The position numbers and the translations under genes are program-made. The notes below the pieces were generated by a model. It worked only from the letters and a program-made list of their open reading frames with translations. It had not been told where the DNA came from and did no database searches. Shown here one piece after another: positions 53,547 through 60,891 of a stretch of DNA of 64,000 bases (position 1 is the stretch's first letter; each line of letters opens with the position of its first letter). This DNA is from Sporomusa sp. KB1 (GTDB lineage: Bacteria; Bacillota; Negativicutes; Sporomusales; Sporomusaceae): NCBI RefSeq assembly GCF_007830295.1, contig NZ_VLKC01000002.1, positions 2,410,660 through 2,474,659 of the forward strand, given 5' to 3'.

Positions 53547-53909
53547 ATGGAAGTTATCGAGATACTAAAAGCTTTAGCTGATGAAACTAGAATAAGAATT
53601 TTGAACTTGCTATATAGGGATACTTTATGTGTCTGCGACTTGGAAGAAATCTTAAAACTTAACCAGTCCAACGCCTCACGCCATATTACCAAGTTAAAAC
53701 AGGCCAAACTTATTGTCGGCAAGAAGCAGGCTCAGTGGATATACTATCGGGTTAATGAAAAAACACTTGATCGATATTCTTTTGTTAAGGAGCTGTTAAA
53801 CCAAGAATTGGATAATGTCCCGCAATGTCAAAAGGATCTCGTTAGGTTAAAAAAATACAGAGGTTTAGGTGGTTGCTGTGAGTTGAGCGTTACAATTGCG
53901 GATGGTTAA
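53547..53909 (+). CDS. arsR: ArsR/SmtB-family metalloregulator
   Basis: About 120 residues from ATG 53547. Winged-helix repressor: ALADETRIRILNLLYRDTLC, then LNQSNASRHITKLKQAKLI as recognition helix. The metal-site sequence TLCVCDLEEIL matches the Cys-Val-Cys of arsenite-sensing ArsR proteins. A C-terminal GGCCEL adds two more Cys. No arsenical efflux or reductase gene accompanies it, so it is either a remnant of an ars operon or regulates at a distance. Confidence 0.88.
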   Translation: MEVIEILKALADETRIRILNLLYRDTLCVCDLEEILKLNQSNASRHITKLKQAKLIVGKKQAQWIYYRVNEKTLDRYSFVKELLNQELDNVPQCQKDLVRLKKYRGLGGCCELSVTIADG

Positions 53910-54104
53910 TTAATTATTTTTTGCGGCGAGTTAAGCCCCCTGCCTCTGCAGGCGGCGTTTGTTCAGGTGGGTAGACTCCCCCCTGATTCAGCTATGCTGA
54001 AACAAGTTCACTGGTGATTGGGCAGTTACCTCCACATTGCGATGTGAATGCGACTTGCAATCGTTGTATGCCCTGCTATATAATAATGCTGTGAGGTGGC
54101 AAAT

Positions 54105-54938
54105 TTGGATATTGTTATGAAAAAAGTTTCCGAAGCTTTTGATAGTGAACAATTTGTATCTGTGGCACTGCATCCTGAAGGACTTACAGCTAATCCTAAT
54201 AAATCGATCAACGTGGGCAATGTAATCGGACGTCGTGACCCACTTACTGAGCTTCAGCAAAAGATGTTAACTGCGGCTATCTCTCAACTTCAGGTACCTA
54301 AAACAGGTGAGTCCACCCAATCGGAATGCGGGATGCCGATTAGTGATTTTTTAGAAGTTTGTGATCTCGATTCTAATCGGTTGTATGCTTCGTTGGTTAA
54401 TGAACTTGAAAAGGTATCCACAAAAGGAGTTTGGCTGTACGAAAAAAATAGTCAAAGGTTAATCCGGACACAGTGGTTTCAAAGTATCGAATATACTGAG
54501 AAGAGGATAACTTTTCAATTCACCGATAGAATTTTGCATTTGATTGCAACAATGGACCCTAACGATTTTGAGTGTCAGTTGATAAAAGGAATTCAATATA
54601 GAGGCAAGCATACATTAGCTGTTTTTGATATCATTTGGTCTTCAAAAGCTAATGGGATTACTGAATACACAATTCCCGAACTTATGAAACTACTATCTTT
54701 GGAGCATACAAGGTATTCCTACGGGCAATTAAAACTTCGGGTTTTAGAACCTTCGCTCCAAGAAATTTATGACTGGGACAATGCCATCTTTGTTCGTTTT
54801 GGGCCAACATTCTCAGGACGCAGGGCGGAAGGTATTTGGTTTGAAGTAAAAACTGGGGAAGAAGCCAGGAAGATGCGTGAAAAGGAACCTGAGTTTAAAT
54901 TCGCACTTCCGGAACAGAAACCAATCAAGATAAGATAA
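54105..54938 (+). CDS. Rep_3-type plasmid replication initiator (orphan)
   Basis: About 277 residues resembling plasmid initiators with two winged-helix domains: DPLTELQQKMLTAAISQL at the first domain, a long middle RLIRTQWFQSIEYTEKRITF, FTDRILHLI, then the second domain YTIPELMKLLSLEHTRYSYG and LKLRVLEPSLQEIYDW. The start is TTG 54105, six bases after GAGGTG. No iterons, partition or mobilisation genes were seen nearby, so it may be a relic of an integrated plasmid. Assignment by fold pattern, moderately sure. Confidence 0.65.
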   Translation: MDIVMKKVSEAFDSEQFVSVALHPEGLTANPNKSINVGNVIGRRDPLTELQQKMLTAAISQLQVPKTGESTQSECGMPISDFLEVCDLDSNRLYASLVNELEKVSTKGVWLYEKNSQRLIRTQWFQSIEYTEKRITFQFTDRILHLIATMDPNDFECQLIKGIQYRGKHTLAVFDIIWSSKANGITEYTIPELMKLLSLEHTRYSYGQLKLRVLEPSLQEIYDWDNAIFVRFGPTFSGRRAEGIWFEVKTGEEARKMREKEPEFKFALPEQKPIKIR

Positions 54939-54951
54939 ATATGATCAATGC

Positions 54952-54986
54952 AACCACCTGAGGTTATAGTACACCAGGTGGTTTTT
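54952..54986 (+). terminator. Intrinsic terminator after the Rep-like gene
   Basis: AACCACCTG/CAGGTGGTT stem followed by TTTTTG, 14 bases past the stop. Confidence 0.8.
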
Positions 54987-55465
54987 GTTACTAGTGGGGT
55001 TTATTTATTTTATTTTCATGAACATACCCTGCTCGGGATAAGGATGTGTTTCACCTGGGAGGGGAAGAAGTCAGCAGGGACAGCGCTTAATTGATGCTAA
55101 TAAGACCATAAGAGAAATGGGTATTGCAGCTTGATATTTTCGCAATTGGTAGAGTAATTTTGGATTAGTGAGTAGAACCTAGCTAAAGGGGCCAAGTCTA
55201 AGACCACATAAGGTGAAATTGAAGGTAGTGGTAGCGTAACTAAGTAATCTATGATACACTCCAAACATGAGGTGCCGGCCTATGGCCGGATAGACAAGAA
55301 CGATGGCAGGAATATTTATTTGATTGTAGTATTTTACATAAAGTAATATATTACATTTTGCTTTCTGCATATATTGACAAAAGTGTTCATGCGATATATG
55401 GTTTGTAGAAACAAGAATGTGTGCACCCATTGAATTGTCAAACCGCTTATATTATTAATTATTCT
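54987..55465. other. Gap without a supported gene
   Basis: About 480 bp of mixed composition. It holds a CCGGCC-TAT-GGCCGG hairpin (55275-55289) and no ORF with a ribosome binding site; a minus-strand 83-codon frame lacks protein-like content. Possibly old mobile-element debris. Confidence 0.4.
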
Positions 55466-55548
55466 GGAGAGGCGGGGTCAAAACGCAACACGATAAACAA
55501 AAGCAGACAATAGGAAATTACTCTATTTCTTCTGCTAAAAATGAATTT

Positions 55549-56154
55549 TTGATTGAGAGTAAACAAATACAGATAGTGGAAGGTGCGTTAAAACTTTTTT
55601 ATGTCAGGGGTTTTCATCCGACTACTATTCGTGAGATTGCAGATGCATGCAATATGTCTATGGGGCAACTTTATCACTATATTTCTTCTAAGGATGACGT
55701 ATTGTATTTGGTACACCAGTACTTTCACAAGAAAGTATTTGAATTTATAAAAGCTCAAAATATTGAGCAATATGATACACCGAGTGAAAAACTTTTAAGT
55801 TTTATAAAAGCTAATATGACTTTCGCAAGCAAGAATAAAAAATTAATACAATTTATTTCAACTGAAACCAAATACCTAAAAAAGGATTATTTAAATAATG
55901 TTTTAAAAATGGAACAAGAAACTACGATTGCCAGTTATCACAAAATGCTAGAAGATGTAAATAAGGAAACACCTATCAATACTGATTTAGAGATATTAGC
56001 AAGTATATTAACATATATAGTTGCATTTTTACCTTTAAAGAGTTGGACCGTAAAAGATAAATCTTTAAATGATATTGATCGCTGCTTGTTTGATTTTATA
56101 CTTAACGGTTTAGGAAAATCTGTCCAGCAAGGAGCTAATAAATTATTAGATTAA
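55549..56154 (+). CDS. TetR-family transcriptional regulator
   Basis: About 201 residues. The N-terminal helix-turn-helix is IVEGALKLFYVRGFHPTTIR, then EIADACNMSMGQLYHYISSKDDVLY; the C-terminal ligand domain is variable. The start is uncertain: TTG 55549 has no ribosome binding site, while GGAGAGG at 55466 is followed in frame only by GTC (55477) or ACG (55483). It precedes the 4-hydroxyacyl-CoA genes and is the natural candidate to bind the GAACG-N2-CGTTC dyads at their promoters, sensing an acyl-CoA or acid (inference). Confidence 0.85.
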   Translation: MIESKQIQIVEGALKLFYVRGFHPTTIREIADACNMSMGQLYHYISSKDDVLYLVHQYFHKKVFEFIKAQNIEQYDTPSEKLLSFIKANMTFASKNKKLIQFISTETKYLKKDYLNNVLKMEQETTIASYHKMLEDVNKETPINTDLEILASILTYIVAFLPLKSWTVKDKSLNDIDRCLFDFILNGLGKSVQQGANKLLD

Positions 56155-56155
56155 A

Positions 56156-56353
56156 TTAAGACTTAACGTCAGAAAATATAAGAGAACAATTACAATATAT
56201 AAGACGCTAAAACATCCAGCTACAGCATTATGGCATTTATGGTTGAAGAAGCCGGGGTATATGCAGAAAGATCCTAGGGAAGTGGCAGGAACGAGTAAAG
56301 CGATTGATAGTAAAAATGAATCGCTTAAAACGGAGAAACTGGAGTCAGAGTGA
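56156..56353 (+). pseudogene. 3' remnant of a possible membrane-protein gene
   Basis: Open frame of about 65 codons without a start or ribosome binding site, with protein-like content (KHPATALWHLWLKKPGYMQK) and an acidic/basic tail ending at TGA 56351. It looks like the cytoplasmic tail of a transporter, but the family is not recognised. Confidence 0.35.
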
Positions 56354-56479
56354 AAGAACAGTGTGGTCATGATCCGGCAATCTGTAGAAGCCAAAGGACC
56401 AGATTAGCGGTTTTCTTTAACCTGAGAATTAATTCGTCACTATGCTAAAAAACTTTGTTTAGAAATACACATAATTTTC

Positions 56480-56508
56480 TTGACGAAGATAGGGGACTAT
56501 GCTATTCT
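56480..56508 (+). promoter_or_regulatory. Promoter P1 (duplicate of the abfD promoter)
   Basis: TTGACG, 17-base spacer, TATTCT with an extended TGC before it. The surrounding 125 bases are clearly homologous to the abfD leader at 59095. It may now drive the 3-hydroxyacyl-CoA dehydrogenase gene 415 bases downstream. Confidence 0.7.
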
Positions 56509-56515
56509 AAATTTG

Positions 56516-56527
56516 GAACGAGCGTTC
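56516..56527 (+). promoter_or_regulatory. Candidate TetR operator at P1
   Basis: GAACG-AG-CGTTC, a perfect 5-2-5 dyad placed just after the -10 element, where repressor binding would block initiation. Confidence 0.55.
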
Positions 56528-56579
56528 TATCTATATCTAAATTTTCGCAATATAAAAAACATTTAAAGGCGAACTGGAG

Positions 56580-56630
56580 CAAGGGGAATAGGAACATATG
56601 AAGCCAAATCCGGACCAGTTTGTGCATATA
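56580..56630 (+). pseudogene. Remnant of a second 4-hydroxybutyryl-CoA dehydratase gene
   Basis: After the P1 leader, GGAACATATGAAGC (56591-56604) matches codons 4-8 of abfD (59204-59217). It is joined directly to 56607-56630, which matches abfD at about 59691-59716 (PDPDQFVHI). The segment between was deleted and nothing follows. 56631-56880 contains no other gene; a TCCAAGGC/GCCTTGAA hairpin and AAAAGTCAAG/CTTGACTTTT arms occur before the next gene. Confidence 0.85.
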
Positions 56631-56923
56631 ACGGTCGATAATCGGGTTAAATCGACCATGTTTCAGAAGTGAAGTTGTTTAACGAAGTTTTGAAATTAAT
56701 TGATGAGAACGACTGGATTTTAACAACAGGATCACCACCATTTACAAGAGAGACAAGAAAAATGTCTTCATCGCGATTATGGGGGTTTTTCGAAAAAGTC
56801 AAGTCCCCAATTTTAAAGCTTGAGATTTAGTTGGAGGAAAAAAGCAAAAAGTCCAAGGCAACGCCTTGAACTATAAAGTCTCTTGACTTTTAAAAGCGTA
56901 TTAATTATACGAGGAGGATTATC

Positions 56924-57862
56924 ATGTTTAAAGATTGGAAAATATTAATTGTGGGTGCTGGTACTATGGGGAGTGGTATTGCACAATTATTTGCCAGCAA
57001 GGGTTTTCAAGTAATTCTTAGTGATAAGTTTTCAGAACAACTTGTCCAGGCAAAAGAAAGAATTAGTAACAACGTGGATAATTTGATCAAAGAGGGATTA
57101 GCAACACAAATAGAAGCCGAAAAAGCTAAAACATTAATCTCTTATGAAACAGATCTTACAAAATGTGCTTCCCAAGCAAATTTAGTGGTGGAAAGTATTT
57201 TTGAAAATGCTGACGCTAAAAGAGAAATTTTTTCACAACTTGATAAATTATGTACTTCCGATTGTATTTTCTGTAGTAACACCTCAGCTTCAAATATCTT
57301 TGAAATCGCTCAAGTATCGCATCCTGAACGGTTATTAATTACTCACTTTTTTAATCCACCGGTTATCATGGGATTAGTAGAGGTGGTAATGGGGCCGAAG
57401 ACCTCAGACGAAACTCTTGATAAGGTAAATGCATTACTTACTCAGTTAGGCAAAGATCCAGCTGTAATAAAAAAATACATTCCCGGCTTTATTGTTAATC
57501 GCATAGCAACGGCTATTACCAGAGAAGCTGGGTATATGGTAACTGAGGGATGGACTACGGCTCAAGATATCGATAGAGCGCTCAGAAATACAAGTGGTAT
57601 TCGCTATGCTTTTGAGGGACCTATGGCTTTGTACGATATAGTTGGTTGGGATTTGACCACGTCTGTCTCAAAGGATATTCATAAAACGTTATGTAATGAT
57701 ACCGAAGTCAATTCTTTGGGCAAAGAACTCGTTGCTAAAGGGGATCTTGGATTGAAATCAGGTAAAGGGGTATTTGATTATACAAGTGTAGATCCTCAAC
57801 AGTTTCTAAATGAAAGATCAGCTAAAATTATCAAGATGATAAAAGCTGTGAAAGAACTATAA
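56924..57862 (+). CDS. 3-hydroxyacyl-CoA dehydrogenase (3-hydroxybutyryl-CoA type)
   Basis: A 312-residue NAD(P)-dependent dehydrogenase. The N-terminal Rossmann fold has GAGTMGSGIAQLFASKGF (about 11-28). SNTSASNIFEIAQ and THFFNPPVIMGLVEVV (His and Glu of the catalytic pair, around 141-155) identify the 3-hydroxyacyl-CoA class; the C-terminal helical domain ends KSGKGVFDY. The length is slightly above the usual 280. Start behind GAGGAGG. In context it would oxidise a 3-hydroxyacyl-CoA formed by hydrating the crotonyl-CoA made by AbfD. Confidence 0.9.
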   Translation: MFKDWKILIVGAGTMGSGIAQLFASKGFQVILSDKFSEQLVQAKERISNNVDNLIKEGLATQIEAEKAKTLISYETDLTKCASQANLVVESIFENADAKREIFSQLDKLCTSDCIFCSNTSASNIFEIAQVSHPERLLITHFFNPPVIMGLVEVVMGPKTSDETLDKVNALLTQLGKDPAVIKKYIPGFIVNRIATAITREAGYMVTEGWTTAQDIDRALRNTSGIRYAFEGPMALYDIVGWDLTTSVSKDIHKTLCNDTEVNSLGKELVAKGDLGLKSGKGVFDYTSVDPQQFLNERSAKIIKMIKAVKEL

Positions 57863-58021
57863 TGGTTTCGGAGTTGGTAAGCGTCTTTTTAGTTGAGACT
57901 AATCATAATAGCAGCAAGTGAAAGTAAATAGATAATAGTAAATTGTCTCGGCTATTCCGTATTTTGCAGAAAAGAGAAATTATTCGGAGCTTTCCTGTAA
58001 ATAGCATGGGCTTTAAAAGGA

Positions 58022-59008
58022 GTGGTTAGGACGCTAGAAAAATTAAATACAGTTACGGGTTCAATTGATGGGAATAAAGTAGGAAAAACTTTGATGCATG
58101 AGCACTTCGTATTTGGCTATCCTGGGTTTGAGGGAGATAAAACATTTGGACCGTTTGACAGAAAAAAAGCGCTTGAAATAAGTATAGCTGCTGCGGAACG
58201 GGCCAAAGCTTATGGTGTTCAGACAATAGTAGATGCAACGCCAAATGAGTGCGGTAGGGATGTAAAAATCTTAAAAGAAGTATCCGAAAAAACAGGGGTA
58301 AATATTGTCTGTGCTACAGGTTACTATTTTGAAGGTGAAGGAGCAAGCGCATATTTTAAATTCCGCAATGCATTGGGGGATGGACTGAAAGAAATTTATG
58401 AGCTAATGCTTAGGGAAGTTACTGAAGGGATAGACGATACGGGCATAAAAGCAGGAGTCATAAAGCTTGCCTCAAGCAAGAATGTTATTACAGATTATGA
58501 AAGGATGTTTTTCAAAGCTGCTGCCAAGGTTCAGAAGGAAACTGGTGTTCACATTATTACTCATACCCAGGAAGGTACTATGGGCCAAGAGCAAGCAGAA
58601 TTACTTATTTCGGAAGGGGCTGATCCGAATAGAATTATGATTGGCCACATGTGTGGAAATACTGATATAAAATATGCTGCTAAAGTGCTAGAAAAGGGTG
58701 TATATATCGGTTTTGACAGGTTTGGGCTCGAAGGCTTTATCGGTTGTCCAACAGATAGAGAAAGGGAAGCTCTTGCAGTATCTTTACTTGCACTTGGTTA
58801 TGAAGACAAAATCATGTTTTCTCATGATACAGTCAATGTTATGTTAGGACGGACTGTAGTATTTCCGCCAGCACTTAGGGAAATTATGGCTAATCAACAC
58901 ATTGCAAGAATTTTTGAGGTTATCATCCCTGATCTAAAGAAAATGGGTGTGACAGATGATCAGATCGAAAAGATAATGACCAAGAACCCTGAACATTTTT
59001 TCAGATGA
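58022..59008 (+). CDS. Phosphotriesterase-family lactonase (PLL-like metal hydrolase)
   Basis: A binuclear metal amidohydrolase of about 325 residues. All ligands are visible: His26 and His28 (MHEHF), bridging Lys148 (GVIKLASS), His181 (THTQEG), His209 (GHMCGN) and Asp269 (FSHDTV). Relatives hydrolyse lactones, including homoserine lactones and oxo-lactones; some are true phosphotriesterases. Beside AbfD it most likely opens a gamma-lactone to a 4-hydroxyacid (inference). The start is unclear: GTG 58022 overlaps AAAGGAG, and ACG 58031 is at ideal spacing. Confidence 0.85.
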   Translation: MVRTLEKLNTVTGSIDGNKVGKTLMHEHFVFGYPGFEGDKTFGPFDRKKALEISIAAAERAKAYGVQTIVDATPNECGRDVKILKEVSEKTGVNIVCATGYYFEGEGASAYFKFRNALGDGLKEIYELMLREVTEGIDDTGIKAGVIKLASSKNVITDYERMFFKAAAKVQKETGVHIITHTQEGTMGQEQAELLISEGADPNRIMIGHMCGNTDIKYAAKVLEKGVYIGFDRFGLEGFIGCPTDREREALAVSLLALGYEDKIMFSHDTVNVMLGRTVVFPPALREIMANQHIARIFEVIIPDLKKMGVTDDQIEKIMTKNPEHFFR

Positions 59009-59094
59009 GGTCTATAAGTTTTCAATTTAATTAGGTAGGCCATTAGGGTTAGTAACTCTTATTTCGTTACTTTGTTACAAATATATATAGTTTT

Positions 59095-59142
59095 TTGGCG
59101 AAGATTTGTGGATATGCTATTCTAAAATTAGAGCGAGCATTC
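59095..59142 (+). promoter_or_regulatory. Promoter P2 and operator of abfD
   Basis: TTGGCG (59095-59100), 17-base spacer, TATTCT (59118-59123) with extended TGC. A degenerate dyad GAGCG-AG-CATTC (59131-59142) sits where P1 has GAACG-AG-CGTTC. Confidence 0.65.
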
Positions 59143-59194
59143 CATCTATATCAAAATTTTTTCAAAATATAAAATAGTTAAGGGGGAATTAACA

Positions 59195-60766
59195 ATGGGA
59201 GTAGGAACATATGAAGCGTATAAAGCGCGACTGCTCAAAATGAAACCAAATGTATATTTGAATGGTGAAAAGGTTGACCGGTCAGGTAACTGGATTGATG
59301 GCGGCTGCTATGTTATGAAGCAGTGCTATGATCTGGCCAATGATCCTGAGTATGCGGATGTATGTACGGCGACTTCTCACCTTACCGGCAAGAAAATTAA
59401 CCGTTTCACACACATTCATCAATCCAAGGAAGATTTACTTAATAAGCAATTGATGACAAGATTACTTTGCCAACACGTCGGCGGCTGTACACAACGCTGC
59501 ATGGGTTCAGATGCGCTCAATGCTATTGCGGTAGTCTCCTATGACTGCGATTTGGCTTGCGGTACAAAGTATCATGAACGCTTTAATAAGTATCTTTTAT
59601 ACTGCCAGGAAAATGATCTTATCTGCAACTGTGCTCAGACTGATGTAAAGGGGTCGCGTAATCCTAAGTATAAAAGAGCTCATATGCAACCAGATCCGGA
59701 CCAGTTTGTGCATATAATCAAGACAGATGTGGATGGCATAGGCGTTGACGGAAAACCTTGTAAGGGTATTATCGTTCGCGGGGCAAAAATCTGCAATTCC
59801 AATGCGCCGTATGTTGATGAAATTATTGTTAATCCGACTAAGTTTATGGGTAAAGGCGATGAAGGCTATGCAGTAGCCTTTGCTTTGCCGGCCGATTGGG
59901 ATGGCATTAAGCTTATGGCGCTTCCTGGCCAGCATCACAAACGGAAACATATTCAGGCTCCATTTAATCAAGTCGGAGACGTAGAATCACTGACGATTTT
60001 TGATGATGTATTTGTTCCTGAAGATAGGGTGTTTTTGAATGGTTTTGACAATCCAGATGTACTTCAGTATGCTGGCTACCTGGCACTGATGTTTGCTCAC
60101 TTTCACAGACATTCGTATACTGGCTGTAAGACCGCAGTTTCCGAAGTTATTGCCGCACAGGCAGCTTTAGTAGCTGATGTCAATGATATTGCTAAGGAGC
60201 CGCATGTTCGTGAGAAAATATGTGAAATCATTAGCACGGCTGAATTGGTATTCGCAGCAGGTCAGTCTTCGGCATTGAGAGCAGTTAAATTCCCTAACGG
60301 ATCCTGGGTACCAGATGAAATTCTAACCAATGCAGGCCGCAAACTGGCAGGACAAAAAATTTACCATGAATATGAGACACTGGCAGATCTGACAGGCGGA
60401 ATTTGTGCATCGCTGCCAACGGAAGAATCCTTCTACGCACCTGAGACAGCTGAGCTTTGCAATAAATATATTATGAGAAATCCGGATTATACAGCGGAGG
60501 AAACGCACAGAGTTATGCGCATGATGGAGGATAAGCTTTGTGATCCTTTTGAGGCAGCCCAAGCTGTTGCTGGTGTACACGGTGGTGGATCACCGCTTAT
60601 GGAGACCATTACTATGATGAGTCGTTACGATCTTGAGCCACTGAAAGATATTGCAAAATACCTTGCTGGCTTTGAGGGTGTAAAGTGTCCTCGTTACGAG
60701 CGCAAGACAGTGACACCAAGAGCTATGCTGGATAAATTTAAGAACACTCAGATAGACAAAAAGTAA
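59195..60766 (+). CDS. abfD: 4-hydroxybutyryl-CoA dehydratase / vinylacetyl-CoA isomerase
   Basis: Flavin- and 4Fe-4S-dependent radical dehydratase that turns 4-hydroxybutyryl-CoA into crotonyl-CoA. 523 residues, near the usual length. Cluster ligands match the Clostridium aminobutyricum enzyme: Cys98 and Cys102 (GGCTQRCMG) and His-x6-Cys in HRHSYTGC (about 305-312). AGVHGGGSPLMETI in the C-terminal part is conserved. ATG behind AGGGGG; own promoter with candidate operator. A substituted 4-hydroxyacyl-CoA is a possible alternative substrate. Confidence 0.93.
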   Translation: MGVGTYEAYKARLLKMKPNVYLNGEKVDRSGNWIDGGCYVMKQCYDLANDPEYADVCTATSHLTGKKINRFTHIHQSKEDLLNKQLMTRLLCQHVGGCTQRCMGSDALNAIAVVSYDCDLACGTKYHERFNKYLLYCQENDLICNCAQTDVKGSRNPKYKRAHMQPDPDQFVHIIKTDVDGIGVDGKPCKGIIVRGAKICNSNAPYVDEIIVNPTKFMGKGDEGYAVAFALPADWDGIKLMALPGQHHKRKHIQAPFNQVGDVESLTIFDDVFVPEDRVFLNGFDNPDVLQYAGYLALMFAHFHRHSYTGCKTAVSEVIAAQAALVADVNDIAKEPHVREKICEIISTAELVFAAGQSSALRAVKFPNGSWVPDEILTNAGRKLAGQKIYHEYETLADLTGGICASLPTEESFYAPETAELCNKYIMRNPDYTAEETHRVMRMMEDKLCDPFEAAQAVAGVHGGGSPLMETITMMSRYDLEPLKDIAKYLAGFEGVKCPRYERKTVTPRAMLDKFKNTQIDKK

Positions 60767-60783
60767 GAAGATGTTTTTTTCAC

Positions 60784-60820
60784 GTTGGTACGATGGGGTA
60801 TATCAGCTTATCGTATCAAC
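60784..60820. repeat. Inverted repeat between abfD and the ligase gene
   Basis: GTTGGTACGAT and ATCGTATCAAC pair at 10 of 11 positions around a 15-base loop. No T run follows, so an operator or mRNA-processing hairpin is as likely as a terminator. Confidence 0.45.
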
Positions 60821-60891
60821 GTATATTGCCATGATATGATTATGATAGTTTCCGCTGAAACCGTTATCTAAACTAAGGTAGGCGAGATATC

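Noticed and set aside
56882..56910. TTGACT-N17-TATACG promoter directly before the 3-hydroxyacyl-CoA dehydrogenase gene
   Set aside because: A transcript from it would begin inside the ribosome binding site, leaving no leader; more likely a chance match.
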